From WTGU01 sp965200925 (GTDB lineage: Bacteria; Pseudomonadota; Alphaproteobacteria; UBA828), in the NCBI GenBank assembly GCA_965200925.1, contig OZ241738.1, positions 1,612,001 to 1,676,000 of the forward strand: a stretch of 64,000 nt of DNA, written 5' to 3'. The translations under genes and the position numbers were made by a program. Every line of letters begins with the position of its first letter. The stretch's first letter is position 1. Of this stretch, positions 26,760 to 36,333 are shown in pieces. The notes under the pieces were generated by a model. It saw nothing but the letters and a program-made list of their open reading frames with translations. It made no database searches and was not told where the DNA came from.

Positions 26760-27652
26760 TGCTGGACATCCATTTCGGCGACAACCTTTCCGTCCTGCCC
26801 CGACTCCCCGACGAATCGTTCGACCTGATCTATATCGACCCGCCGTTCAATACCGGCCGCCTGCAGGCCAGGACGCGCATCCGCACGATCCGCGACAGGA
26901 ACGGCGACCGGACCGGCTACAAGGGCGCGCGCTACTGGACGATCCGCCTCGGCAGTGCGGCCTTCGCCGATGCGTTCGACGACTATCTCGCCTTCCTGGA
27001 GCCGCGGTTGCGCGAGGCGTACCGGTTGCTGCGTCCGACGGGCGCATTCTTCCTCCACATCGACTATCGGGAAGTCCATTACTGCAAGGTCCTGCTGGAC
27101 GCCATCTTCGGGCGCGCGGCGTTCCTGAACGACATCGTCTGGGCTTACGATTACGGGGCGCGGTCGAAACGGCGCTGGTCGCCCAAGCACGACAACATCC
27201 TCTTCTACGCCAAGGACCCGGACGACTACGTCTACAGATACGAAGACATCGACCGCATCCCCTATCTGGCGCCCGGCCTGGTCGGCCCCGAAAAGGCGGC
27301 GCGCGGCAAGACGCCCACGGACACGTGGTGGCACACCATCGTCAGCCCCAACGGAAGGGAGAAGACCGGCTACCCGACACAGAAACCGCTGGCGATCCTG
27401 AACCGCATCGTGCGGGTTCACTCGAACCCGAACGACCGCGTCCTCGATTTCTTCGCCGGCAGCGGCACGACCGGCGAAGCCGCGATCCGCGCCGGCCGCC
27501 GCGCGGTCCTGATCGACGACAACCCCGTCGCGATCGACGTCATGGCGAAACGCCTCGCCTTCGCCGACCCGCGCCATCACGGATGCACGCCTTGCCCTGA
27601 AGACGAGTCATACGCTGGCGGTCCGTTCGACGCGGTTCAAGGATCACCATGA
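26759..27652 (+). CDS. Orphan DNA methyltransferase (beta-class, probably adenine-N6)
   Basis: 297-residue site-specific DNA methyltransferase. Motif IV YIDPPFNTG is near the N-terminus (D27-F30). A target-recognition stretch follows, with TDTWWHTIVSPNGREKTGYPTQKPLAILNRIV, and the SAM-binding motif I DFFAGSGTTGEAA lies near residue 228. The order IV-recognition-I defines the beta class; DPPF suits amino methylation of adenine, cytosine-N4 not excluded. No restriction gene is adjacent. It sits inside the conserved lspA-bamF-M16 operon with a 1-nt overlap upstream and 4-nt downstream, so it is expressed with envelope genes. Possibly regulatory rather than defensive; target unknown. Confidence 0.88.
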   Translation: MLDIHFGDNLSVLPRLPDESFDLIYIDPPFNTGRLQARTRIRTIRDRNGDRTGYKGARYWTIRLGSAAFADAFDDYLAFLEPRLREAYRLLRPTGAFFLHIDYREVHYCKVLLDAIFGRAAFLNDIVWAYDYGARSKRRWSPKHDNILFYAKDPDDYVYRYEDIDRIPYLAPGLVGPEKAARGKTPTDTWWHTIVSPNGREKTGYPTQKPLAILNRIVRVHSNPNDRVLDFFAGSGTTGEAAIRAGRRAVLIDDNPVAIDVMAKRLAFADPRHHGCTPCPEDESYAGGPFDAVQGSP

Positions 27653-29052
27653 CGGCGGGCAGCCCCTCCGGGCAGCGTACCGCTTCGGCTGCGCGCCCGC
27701 ATCGGCTCGCCGTTGCAGTCTTTCTCGCCGCGCTTGCCGGCGCGGGCGGCGGTGCCGTGGCGCAGACGGACGGCGAGCCCGCGCGCCTGTTCGCTGCCGA
27801 CTCCTTCACCCTCGACAACGGGATGCAGGTGGTCGTGCTGGAGAACCGCCGCGCGCCGGTGGTGGTTCACATGGTCTGGTACCGCGTCGGCGCGGCCGAC
27901 GACCCGCCCGGCAAATCGGGCCTCGCGCACTTCCTCGAACACCTCATGTTCAAGGGCACCGCGCGCGCCGGGCCGGGCGAATTCTCGCGCGAAATCGCGG
28001 CGCGCGGCGGCAGCGACGGCGCCTTCACCGCCGCCGACTACACCGCCTACTTCCAGCGCGTCGCCCGCGCGCATCTCGAATTGGCGATGGAATTCGAGGC
28101 CGACCGGATGCGCAATCTGGCTCTGCCCGAGTCGCTGATCGAGCCGGAACGGTCGGTGATCCTGGAAGAGCGCGGCAGCCGGACGGACACCGCGCCGGCC
28201 GCCCTGCTGGCCGAGCAGATCGCGGCGGCGCAGTTCCTGAACCACCCTTACGGCACGCCGGTCATCGGCTGGCGCCACGAGATCGAGACCCTGACGCGGG
28301 CCGACGCGCTGGCGTTCTACGACCGCCATTACGTCCCCGGCAACGCCATCCTGATCGTGGCCGGCGACGTCACCGCCGAGGCGCTGCGTCCGCTGGCCGA
28401 GAAGCACTACGGGGTCATCGCGCCCGGCTCCCGGCCGCCCGAGCGCCTGCGGCCGCGGGAGCCGCCCCCGCTCGGCCCGCGGCGGGTCGAACTCGTGGAC
28501 GGGCGGGCCGCGCAGGCCCAGCTCGTCCGCAGCTACCTCGCCCCGAGCCACGCGGCGGGCGATTCGCGACACGCGCTGCCCCTCCAGGTCCTCGCCGAGC
28601 TGCTCGGCGGGAGAGCGGTAGGCCGCCTGCACCGGACCCTGGTCGTGGACGAGGCCATCGCCCCCTGGGCGGCGGCCTACTACGCCACCGCGCTCGACGA
28701 GACGCGGTTCACGCTCTACGCGGCGGCCTTCCCCGGCCAGGCGATCGCGCCGGTCGAGGCCGCACTCGACGCAACGCTCGCGGCGTTTCTCACCGGCGGG
28801 CCGGACGAGGAAGAGGTCGCGTCGGCGCGGGAGCGGATGATCGCGCGTGCCACCTACGCTCTCGACGATCCGGGTACGCTCGCGAATCTCTACGGGACCG
28901 CCCTCGCCACCGGGCACGACCTCGATGCCATCGAGTCGTGGCCTTCGCGCCTGGCGGCGGTGACCGGGGCGCAGGTCATCGCCGCGGCGCGCGCCGTCCT
29001 GCGGCCGGAACGCTCGGTCACCGGCATCCTCCGGCCCGCCGAGGGAGGCTGA
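27649..29052 (+). CDS. M16 family zinc metallopeptidase (catalytic subunit)
   Basis: Periplasmic processing-peptidase-like protein of 467 residues with an N-terminal signal peptide (ending GGGAVAQ). It has the inverted zinc motif HFLEH followed by the distal Glu in the EFEADRM region, and NHPYGTPVIGWRHEI. Family members in this operon (PqqL/YmxG-like) degrade or process peptides. It forms a pair with the next gene, which lacks the zinc site, as in heterodimeric M16B peptidases. Confidence 0.93.
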   Translation: MTAGSPSGQRTASAARPHRLAVAVFLAALAGAGGGAVAQTDGEPARLFAADSFTLDNGMQVVVLENRRAPVVVHMVWYRVGAADDPPGKSGLAHFLEHLMFKGTARAGPGEFSREIAARGGSDGAFTAADYTAYFQRVARAHLELAMEFEADRMRNLALPESLIEPERSVILEERGSRTDTAPAALLAEQIAAAQFLNHPYGTPVIGWRHEIETLTRADALAFYDRHYVPGNAILIVAGDVTAEALRPLAEKHYGVIAPGSRPPERLRPREPPPLGPRRVELVDGRAAQAQLVRSYLAPSHAAGDSRHALPLQVLAELLGGRAVGRLHRTLVVDEAIAPWAAAYYATALDETRFTLYAAAFPGQAIAPVEAALDATLAAFLTGGPDEEEVASARERMIARATYALDDPGTLANLYGTALATGHDLDAIESWPSRLAAVTGAQVIAAARAVLRPERSVTGILRPAEGG

Positions 29053-29057
29053 CGCCC

Positions 29058-30395
29058 ATGCGGCGCCTGTTGACGGCCGGACTCACGGCGGCAGCGCTTC
29101 TCGCGGCGGCGGTCGGGCTGGGCATCGCGGCGCCCGCGGGGGCCGGCGACATCGAGCGGGTCGCGACGCCGGCGGGAGTCGAGGTCTGGTACAGCCGCGA
29201 GGCGCGCATCCCCATCCTCTCCGTGGCCCTCGCCTTCCGTGGTGGGGCGGCGCTCGATCCCGCCGGCAAGGAGGGGCTGGCCGCCTTCGCCGCCGGCCTG
29301 TTCGACGAGGGCGCGGGTGCTCTCGATTCGCAGGCCTTTCAGCGGGCGGTGGCGGACCGCGCCATCGAGTTCCGCGTCCGGGCCGGCCGCGACCACCTGT
29401 GGGTGACCCTGAACACGCTTTCCCGGCACCGGGCCGAGGCCTTCCGCCTGTTGGGCTTGGCCCTGTCGGCGCCGCGTTTCGACGAGCCGGCGGTGGAGCG
29501 GGTGCGCCGCCTGCTGCTGAACGCCCGCGCCACGGACGCCATGAATCCGCGCATCGCCGCCGCCGACCGGTGGTTCCGAACGGTCTTCCCCGACCACCCT
29601 TACGGCCGGCCGACCGACGGCACGGCGGCGGGGATCGCCGCGGTCACAACCGACGACCTGCGGGCCTTCGCCGCCACCCGCCTCGCCCGCGACAACGTCG
29701 CGGTCGCCGCCGCAGGCGACGTGCCGGCCGCCGAGATCGCGGCCCTGGTCGATTCGGCGCTCGGCGGGCTGCCCACGTCATCCGCCCCGGCCACCGTCGG
29801 CGAAGCGGCGTTCGCCAATGCGGGCCGGACCGTCGTGGTCCCTCTCTCCTCCCCCCAGAGCGCCGTCGTCTTCGGGATGCCCGGCCTGAAACGCGACGAC
29901 CCCGATTTCTACGCCGCCGTCGTCATGAACGAGGTGTTGGGCGGCGGCTCCTCTTCGCGGCTCTTCGCGGAAGTCCGGGAGAAGCGCGGACTCGCCTACG
30001 ATGTCCACGCCTATCTCTATCCGCTCGCCCATGCCGGGCTCTACATGGGCGGTGCCGCGACCCGCAACGACCGGGTGGCGGACACCATCGCGGTGGTGCG
30101 CGCCGAGATCGCACGGCTCGCCGCGGATGGCGTCTCGGAACAGGAACTGGCAGCGGCCAAGGGCCATCTCACGGGCGCCTTCCCGCTGCGCTTCGACAGC
30201 GGGCGCAAGATCGCGCGCATGATGCTGCATGTCCGGCTCCAGGGCCTTGGCCTCGACTATTTCGACCGGCGCAACGGCCATATCGAGGCGGTGGCGCGGG
30301 AGGACGTCGCCCGCGTCGCCCGGCGCCTGCTGCGTCCCGATCTCCTGACGCTGGCGGTGGCCGGCGCGCCGGAGGGAATCGAGACGGCGCCCTGA
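29058..30395 (+). CDS. M16 family peptidase-like protein (non-catalytic partner)
   Basis: 445 residues, signal peptide ending APAGAG. The zinc motif HXXEH is absent: the matching segment reads GLAAFAAGLFDEGA. The substrate-binding Arg/Tyr motif EKRGLAYDVHAY is present, as in the R/Y subunit of heterodimeric M16B enzymes. Hence it likely supplies the substrate-binding half of the peptidase encoded just upstream (5-bp gap). Confidence 0.92.
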   Translation: MRRLLTAGLTAAALLAAAVGLGIAAPAGAGDIERVATPAGVEVWYSREARIPILSVALAFRGGAALDPAGKEGLAAFAAGLFDEGAGALDSQAFQRAVADRAIEFRVRAGRDHLWVTLNTLSRHRAEAFRLLGLALSAPRFDEPAVERVRRLLLNARATDAMNPRIAAADRWFRTVFPDHPYGRPTDGTAAGIAAVTTDDLRAFAATRLARDNVAVAAAGDVPAAEIAALVDSALGGLPTSSAPATVGEAAFANAGRTVVVPLSSPQSAVVFGMPGLKRDDPDFYAAVVMNEVLGGGSSSRLFAEVREKRGLAYDVHAYLYPLAHAGLYMGGAATRNDRVADTIAVVRAEIARLAADGVSEQELAAAKGHLTGAFPLRFDSGRKIARMMLHVRLQGLGLDYFDRRNGHIEAVAREDVARVARRLLRPDLLTLAVAGAPEGIETAP

Positions 30396-30412
30396 GCGCG
30401 CGTATCCGCCCC

Positions 30413-31666
30413 GTGACGCCTCCCCTGCGACAGGACGTGACCCGCTGCCTGGCGGCGGCGGTGGGCGCCGGCGGCGTGGCGGAGTCGACCCTCGATGCCC
30501 TGCTGGCCGAAGCCGCGCCCGCGCTCGCCCGCCTCCGCCGCTGGCGCGACGCGGGCGCGCGGCCTTTCCTCGCCCTGCCCGCGAGGCGGGACGACCTCCC
30601 GGCACTCCGGGCCCTGGCCCGGGACTGGCGCGCGCGCTACGACCGGCTGGTCGTGCTCGGCACCGGCGGCGCGAGCCTGGGTGGCCGGGCCCTCGCGGCC
30701 ACCGGCGGCGAGGCGGACCGGGTGCTCTTCCTCGACAACGGCGATGGCGCGCGCCTCGATCGCGTGCTGCGCGCGCCCGATCTGGACGGCGCCGGCTTCC
30801 TGGTCGTCACCAAATCGGGCGCGACCGCGGAGACCCTCGTCCAGGCCCTGCTCGTGCTCGACGCGGCGCCGCCGGCGCGAGTCACGGTGCTGACCGGGCC
30901 CGGCGACAGCCCGGCCCGGCGCCTGGCCGCCCGCTTCGGGCTCCCGGTGCTGGCGCACGACCCGGCGCTGCCGGGCCGCATGTCCGCGCTCTCGGCCGTC
31001 GGCCTGCTACCGGCGCTGTTCGCGGGCGCGGACGCCGCCGCCGCCCGCGCAGGCGCGGCCTCCGTCCTGGCGGCGGCGCTGGACGCACCCGCCGACTCGG
31101 CGCCCGCCGTGGGCGCCGCGCTGGCGGTGGCGACCATGCGCGCACTCCCGGCGGCGAGTACGGTGCTCATGCCCTACGGCCCGGCGCTCCCCGCCTTCGG
31201 GCTCTGGTACCGGCAGCTCTGGGCCGAATCGCTCGGCAAGGACGGGCGCGGCTCGACGCCGATCGTGGCGCCCGGCCCGGTGGACCAGCACAGCCAGTTG
31301 CAGCTCTTCCTGGACGGGCCGGCCGACAAGCTCTTCACCATCCTCGAGGCGCCGGACCCGACGCCGCGCCGCGTGCCGGCGGCCCTCGCCGAGGCGGCGG
31401 GTGCGGGCTGGCTGGGCGGGCACAGCATCGGTACGCTGGTCGCGGCCCAGGCGCGCGCCACCGCCGACGCCCTGGCTCGTGCCGGGCGGCCGGTGCGCCG
31501 GCTCGCCGTCCCGGCGGGCGACGCGCGGGCCGTGGGTGCGTTGATGATGCATTTCATGCTGGAGACCGTGATCGCCGCGCAGCTGCTGGCCGTCGATCCC
31601 TTCGATCAACCGGCGGTCGAGCACGGCAAGCGGCTGGCGCGCCGCTACCTGGAGGCCGGGCGGTGA
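30413..31666 (+). CDS. pgi: Glucose-6-phosphate isomerase (short form)
   Basis: Interconverts glucose-6-phosphate and fructose-6-phosphate. SIS-fold segments: VVLGTGGASLGGRAL, VVTKSGATAETLVQ, YGPALPAFGLWYRQLWAESLGKDGRGSTPI and GPVDQHSQLQLFLDGP. 417 residues, shorter than the E. coli enzyme (549) but like alphaproteobacterial short forms. GTG 30413 is the best start in a long open frame. The stop overlaps the mutL start (GTGA). Confidence 0.9.
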   Translation: MTPPLRQDVTRCLAAAVGAGGVAESTLDALLAEAAPALARLRRWRDAGARPFLALPARRDDLPALRALARDWRARYDRLVVLGTGGASLGGRALAATGGEADRVLFLDNGDGARLDRVLRAPDLDGAGFLVVTKSGATAETLVQALLVLDAAPPARVTVLTGPGDSPARRLAARFGLPVLAHDPALPGRMSALSAVGLLPALFAGADAAAARAGAASVLAAALDAPADSAPAVGAALAVATMRALPAASTVLMPYGPALPAFGLWYRQLWAESLGKDGRGSTPIVAPGPVDQHSQLQLFLDGPADKLFTILEAPDPTPRRVPAALAEAAGAGWLGGHSIGTLVAAQARATADALARAGRPVRRLAVPAGDARAVGALMMHFMLETVIAAQLLAVDPFDQPAVEHGKRLARRYLEAGR

Positions 31667-33453
31667 CGATCCGCGTGCTGCCGGAGGGCGTCGTCAACAG
31701 GATCGCCGCCGGCGAAGTGATCGAACGCCCGGCCTCGGTGGTGAAGGAGCTGGTCGAGAACGCCATCGACGCCGGGGCGCGGGCGATCGACGTGACGCTG
31801 GAGGAAGGCGGGCGTCGCCTCATCAAGGTCGCCGACGACGGCGGCGGCATGGGCCGCGACGAACTGGCGCTCGCCATCGCCCGCCACGCCACCTCGAAAC
31901 TGGCGAACGACGGCGACCTCCGGCGCATCGAGACCCTGGGCTTCCGGGGCGAGGCGCTGCCTTCCATCGCGGCGGTCAGCCGGCTCACGATCACGAGCCG
32001 CGCGCCCGGGGCGGAGAACGCCTGGACGCTCGCCGTCGCCGGCGGCGCGACGGGCGCCAGCGAACCGGCGGCGCGCCAGCCGGGAACCACCGTCACGGTG
32101 GCGGACCTGTTCTACGCGACCCCGGCGCGCCTCAAATTCCTGAAGGCGGCGCGCACCGAATCGGCCCACGCCGCCGACGTCGTCCAGCGCCTGGCCATGT
32201 GCCACCCCGGCATCGGCTTCACCCTGACCTGCGACGGGCGGGCGGTTCTGCGCGACGGCCCCAGGGCGGACCTTCCGACGGAAAGGCTGGCGCGGCTGGC
32301 GCTGGTCATGGGCCGCGCCTTCGCCGGGAACGCGCTGCCCATCGATGCCGGGCGCGGCGACGTCCGGCTCACCGGCCACGCCGCGCTGCCGACGCTCAGC
32401 CGGGCCGGCGCCGGGCATCAATATCTCTTCGTCAACGGCCGGCCGGTGCGCGACCGCCTGCTGCATGGCGCCGTGCGCGCGGCCTATCGCGACGTCCTCC
32501 ATCAGGGGCGCCATCCCATGGTGGCGCTGTTCGTCGACCTGCCGCCCGAGGCGGTGGACGTGAACGTCCACCCGGCCAAGGCTGAGGTCCGCTTCCGCGA
32601 CGCGGCCCTGGTGCGGGGGCTGATCGTCGGCGCGCTCACGCGGGCGCTCGCCGCCGCCGGCCACCGCGCGGCGACGACGGTCGCCGACCGCGCCCTGACG
32701 GCGCTGGAGCCACGCGGGCAAGGGCACCCCTCCGCTCCCTTCCCCGGCCCCGCTTCCCCGCCGCGCGCGCCCAGCCTCCACGAGGCGCGCACCGGCTACG
32801 ACGCGCCGCTCGACACGCCCTCCGCGCGAATCGAGGGCGCACCGGCACCGGCCACCGCCGCGCCGGCGCCCGCCTGGCCCCTGGGCGTCGCCCGCGGACA
32901 GGTGCACGGCACCTACGTCGTGGCGCAGACCGAAGACGGCATCGTGATCGTGGACCAGCACGCCGCCCACGAGCGCATCGTCTACGAACGGATGAAGGCC
33001 GCGCTCGCCTCTTCCGGCGTCCGGCGCCAGATCCTGTTGATCCCGGAAGTGGTCGAGCTCGACGAGGCCGCGGCGGAGAGGCTCGCGGCGCGGGCCGGTG
33101 AATTCGCCGATCTCGGCCTGGTGCTGGAGCGGTTCGGCCAGGGCGCGGTGGTGGTGCGCGAGGTGCCGGCGCTGATCGGCGAAAGCGACACGCAGGGCTT
33201 GGTGCGCGACCTCGCGGACGAACTCGCCGAATGGGACGAGGCGACCGCGCTGCGGCAACGGCTCGGCGACATCTGCGGTACCCTCGCCTGCCACGGCAGC
33301 GTCCGCGCCGGGCGCCGGCTCAACGCCGACGAGATGAACGCCCTGCTGCGCCAGATGGAGGCGACCCCCCGCGCCGGCCAGTGCAACCACGGCCGGCCCA
33401 CCTATGTCGAGTTGAAGCTCGCCGACATCGAGCGCCTGTTCGGCCGCCGCTGA
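31663..33453 (+). CDS. mutL: DNA mismatch repair protein MutL
   Basis: GHKL ATPase linking MutS recognition to strand incision. N-terminal ATPase motifs NRIAAGEVIERPASVVKELVENAIDAGA, DDGGGMGRDEL and GFRGEALPSIAAV. The C-terminal domain has the metal-dependent endonuclease motif DQHAAHERIVYE and QCNHGRPT, so this MutL probably nicks DNA itself, as in bacteria without MutH. 596 residues, GTG start overlapping pgi. Confidence 0.96.
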   Translation: MTIRVLPEGVVNRIAAGEVIERPASVVKELVENAIDAGARAIDVTLEEGGRRLIKVADDGGGMGRDELALAIARHATSKLANDGDLRRIETLGFRGEALPSIAAVSRLTITSRAPGAENAWTLAVAGGATGASEPAARQPGTTVTVADLFYATPARLKFLKAARTESAHAADVVQRLAMCHPGIGFTLTCDGRAVLRDGPRADLPTERLARLALVMGRAFAGNALPIDAGRGDVRLTGHAALPTLSRAGAGHQYLFVNGRPVRDRLLHGAVRAAYRDVLHQGRHPMVALFVDLPPEAVDVNVHPAKAEVRFRDAALVRGLIVGALTRALAAAGHRAATTVADRALTALEPRGQGHPSAPFPGPASPPRAPSLHEARTGYDAPLDTPSARIEGAPAPATAAPAPAWPLGVARGQVHGTYVVAQTEDGIVIVDQHAAHERIVYERMKAALASSGVRRQILLIPEVVELDEAAAERLAARAGEFADLGLVLERFGQGAVVVREVPALIGESDTQGLVRDLADELAEWDEATALRQRLGDICGTLACHGSVRAGRRLNADEMNALLRQMEATPRAGQCNHGRPTYVELKLADIERLFGRR

Positions 33454-33501
33454 TTCTTCGCGCGCGCCCACGGCCCGCGCACCGAAGCGGCCGTGTCCCG
33501 A

Positions 33502-33530
33502 TTGACACGCCGCCGCTCCGTCGCCAAAGT
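33502..33530 (+). promoter_or_regulatory. Weak candidate promoter before the lipoprotein gene
   Basis: TTGACA (33502-33507), 17 nt, then CAAAGT. The -10 is poor. The 257-bp gap between mutL and the lipoprotein holds nothing else I can name, and no Fur-box-like sequence is obvious. Confidence 0.25.
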
Positions 33531-33710
33531 CACGCTCGCAAACTCCATACGGCTACCCGCTCCGTCGGGTCGCCCGCTGAATAGAACAGCCCTCGATCCG
33601 GCGCGGGTTTGGCCGCCCATGCCCGGCGAATAGGCGGGGCTCGCGCTATCCGTGTGAGTTTGCAACGGCCCGACACCGTCGGCGCCGTGGCAACCGCACG
33701 GAGAAGCAGA

Positions 33711-35468
33711 ATGCATGTATCTGGACGATCCCTTGCGGCCCTCATGGCCGCGCTCGGACTCGCCCTCTCGCTCGCCGCGTGCGGCGGCGGTGGAGGCGGG
33801 GACGACAACCCTGCAATTTCCAGCCCCCTGCCCGACGCTGCCAGAGTGCGCGCCCTGACCGGCTCGCAACCTCCTGCCGAGACCGCCGCGGATCAGTCCG
33901 CACGAATCGCCGGAATCATCGCGCGCACCGATTCGCTCATCTCCTCCACTTACTTCGCAGAGACCTCCGACCCGGATATTCCGACACTTGAGTTTCGGAC
34001 AAACTGCCGCGGAACACGATGCACATGGAGTGAACCGACCACCGGGGCCTCATTCTCTCGCAGCCTGGGCGACCTCGGTGGATCCGGATCCGGCGGACAG
34101 AGTCAAGTTCGAACCGTTCTCACCAAAAACGGGATTACCACGCGGGAAGGCAGAAATGCGGAGCGCGAGAGTTATGGAGCCTGGATGCAACACGCCTTTT
34201 TCGAAGTGGCAAGCGGACAGAGTGTGACAGAAGAAGGGGTTCGATTCGCCGGTTGGTTCGGGCGCGCTCTTGGCGATCTGACCGATGTCCGGCCCGACGT
34301 AACGGCACAATGGCACGGTCTCATGGTCGGGACTCCAAGCCGCGGCACGCTGCGCGGAAACACCCTGCAAGGCGACGCCGCCCTGACCTACACGCTTACA
34401 GGCAATTCGCTCGACGCGGCCTTCACCGACATCAAGAATCTCGACACCGGCGCGGCGCACTCGACGTCGACTCTGCGCTTCGCCGACGTACCTGTCGCCA
34501 CCGATGGCACCTACGAAGCCGGCCTGACCGGCAACCGCATCCAGGGCGGCTTCTACGGGCCGGACCATGTGGAGGCGGCCGGGATATTCGAGCGGAGCGG
34601 CATCGTCGGTGCGTTCGACGCGAAGCGAGAGGCAACGCCGACGGCGCCCCCCGAAACGCCGACGGTCCCCGATTGGCTTTGGCTGCCGTCGGCGGACGGC
34701 GCGCGTTCCCGCATCGGCGGTGAACCGCTCGACCTGACCTCGCAGCAGATCATCGACCGCGCCGGGCGCCTTCTCCAGGCGGCGAGTCTCCGACTCATCA
34801 GGGAGGAGTTCACGAACACCGGCGCGCGCGACGTCGCCTGCAATGGGCTCGTTTGCCGGTGGGGTGGCTACGGCGGAAACGAGAACCGACTCGCCCTCGA
34901 AGTGGGCGGCGAATGGCGGCCGGTCATGCGCCATCGCGGAGTCGACCTGGCACAGGGCCGGGGGCGTATAACCGGCGAGAACGCCTATTCCTGGGGCGAG
35001 TACCTCGGCATCATGGAGCACGGAGGGTTCGGCCTCGTGCGGTTGGATCGCGACACCCCTTCGGGATCATGGTCTGCCTTCCCCTATGCGTTCGGCAACG
35101 CACTCGGAACCAATCCCGGCGCCGACCTCGGAACCGCCGCATGGAACGGCGTGATGATGGGCTTCGACACGAGCGGGGCCGCGCCCGGGACCATCCAGGG
35201 CGATGCCGCGATCACCGTCGATCTCGGCGAATATTCGTTTTCGGCGACCGTCGACGTGGCGTTCACGAACGTCCGCAATCTCGGCACCGGCGCGGCCGCG
35301 CGCGATATGCGATGGAACGACATACGGTTGCGGGACGGCGGCTTCGAGGACGGTTATTCCAACCGCGGCAACTACATCGAGGGCGCGTTCTTCGGGCCGC
35401 AACACCAGGAGGCCGGCGGCGTCTTCAAGCAGGACCTCTACACCGGCGCCTTCGGGGCGAAGCGGTAG
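33711..35468 (+). CDS. Lipoprotein with two TbpB-like beta-barrel domains
   Basis: 585-residue surface or periplasmic lipoprotein. The signal peptide ends in LSLAACGGGGGG, a lipobox plus glycine linker. Two copies of a transferrin-binding-protein-B type barrel follow: copy 1 ends FYGPDHVEAAGIFERSGIVGAFDAKR, copy 2 ends FFGPQHQEAGGVFKQDLYTGAFGAKR, each preceded by IQGDAA or LQGDAA and by VAFTNVRNLGTGAA or AAFTDIKNLDTGAA. This family binds host iron proteins in pathogens, but environmental members have unknown ligands. No TonB receptor or Slam gene is adjacent. ATG 33711 follows GGAGAAGCAGA. Confidence 0.8.
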   Translation: MHVSGRSLAALMAALGLALSLAACGGGGGGDDNPAISSPLPDAARVRALTGSQPPAETAADQSARIAGIIARTDSLISSTYFAETSDPDIPTLEFRTNCRGTRCTWSEPTTGASFSRSLGDLGGSGSGGQSQVRTVLTKNGITTREGRNAERESYGAWMQHAFFEVASGQSVTEEGVRFAGWFGRALGDLTDVRPDVTAQWHGLMVGTPSRGTLRGNTLQGDAALTYTLTGNSLDAAFTDIKNLDTGAAHSTSTLRFADVPVATDGTYEAGLTGNRIQGGFYGPDHVEAAGIFERSGIVGAFDAKREATPTAPPETPTVPDWLWLPSADGARSRIGGEPLDLTSQQIIDRAGRLLQAASLRLIREEFTNTGARDVACNGLVCRWGGYGGNENRLALEVGGEWRPVMRHRGVDLAQGRGRITGENAYSWGEYLGIMEHGGFGLVRLDRDTPSGSWSAFPYAFGNALGTNPGADLGTAAWNGVMMGFDTSGAAPGTIQGDAAITVDLGEYSFSATVDVAFTNVRNLGTGAAARDMRWNDIRLRDGGFEDGYSNRGNYIEGAFFGPQHQEAGGVFKQDLYTGAFGAKR

Positions 35469-35555
35469 GCGACCCGCGCCGGGCGCCCGCGATACGCACC
35501 GGGGTGCGCGCGTTTCCAGTTTTGCGCGGGCGCGCGCTGCAAAGAGAAGCGGACA

Positions 35556-36293
35556 CTACCGCGCGGGCGCCGGGGCGTCGTGCTCGCGGGCGCCGAGGCT
35601 GGAGCCGCCGCAGACCATGAGCGCCTGTCCGGTGACGAAGGCGCTGCGCCGGTCGAGGAAGAAGGCGATGGCGTGCGCCATGTCCTCGGGCGTGCCGATG
35701 CGGCCGACCGGGATGGCGGCGAGCGCCGCCCGGGTGCGGGGGGAATCGGGCGGGTTCGCGGCGACGTAGAGCTCGGTCGCCGTCGGGCCGGGACAGATGC
35801 AGTTGACGGTGATGCCGTCGGCCGCGAGCTCCAGCGCCCAGGTACGGGTGAGGCCGATGAGCGCCGCCTTGGTCGCGGCGTAGTTGGTGCGCAACGCCTT
35901 GCCGAGCACCGAGCGGCTGGACAGGTTGACGATGCGGCCGAACTTCTCGGCGCGCATCCCCGGCGTCAGCGCCTTGGCGCACTGGATCGCACAGCGCACG
36001 TTGAGCGCCATCAGGTCGTCGAAATCGGCGAGCGTCGCGTCTTCGAGGAGCGCCGGGCGCACGGTGCCCACATTGTTGACGAGGCGCGTGACGCGCCGCC
36101 CGTCGAGCGCCCGTTCCAGCGCCCGCGCGGTGGCCGCCGTATCGGACAGCTCCACCTCGACGAACAGGTCCACCGGATCCGCCGGGGCCGCCCGATCGAA
36201 CACCACGACGCGGCAACCGTCCTCGCGGAGCCGCGCCGCCGCCGCGCGGCCGATTCCGCGGGCACCGCCGGTGATCAGGGCGTAATCGTGCGT
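35556..36293 (-). CDS. SDR-family oxidoreductase, ACG start apparent
   Basis: Short-chain dehydrogenase/reductase of 245 residues. NAD(P) motif TGGARGIG near residue 9, NNVG, catalytic S-(X)12-YAATK, and PGPTATELY. The C-terminus VTGQALMVCGGSSLG is typical of the FabG-like group. The Rossmann motif lies upstream of the first in-frame GTG (36206), so that start cannot be right. The only plausible start is ACG 36293, with GGGAGGA 6-7 nt before it. Either a true ACG start or an ATG-to-ACG error. It follows the luciferase-like gene by 40 bp. Confidence 0.85.
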   Translation of the reverse strand, partial: THDYALITGGARGIGRAAAARLREDGCRVVVFDRAAPADPVDLFVEVELSDTAATARALERALDGRRVTRLVNNVGTVRPALLEDATLADFDDLMALNVRCAIQCAKALTPGMRAEKFGRIVNLSSRSVLGKALRTNYAATKAALIGLTRTWALELAADGITVNCICPGPTATELYVAANPPDSPRTRAALAAIPVGRIGTPEDMAHAIAFFLDRRSAFVTGQALMVCGGSSLGAREHDAPAPAR

Positions 36294-36333
36294 CGCGTGT
36301 CCTCCCGCTGCGACCGGCGGCGCCGGCCGCGCC

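Noticed and set aside
29399..31666. 755-residue reading of pgi
   Set aside because: The first half is an out-of-frame shadow of the M16 gene; homology to Pgi begins after GTG 30413.
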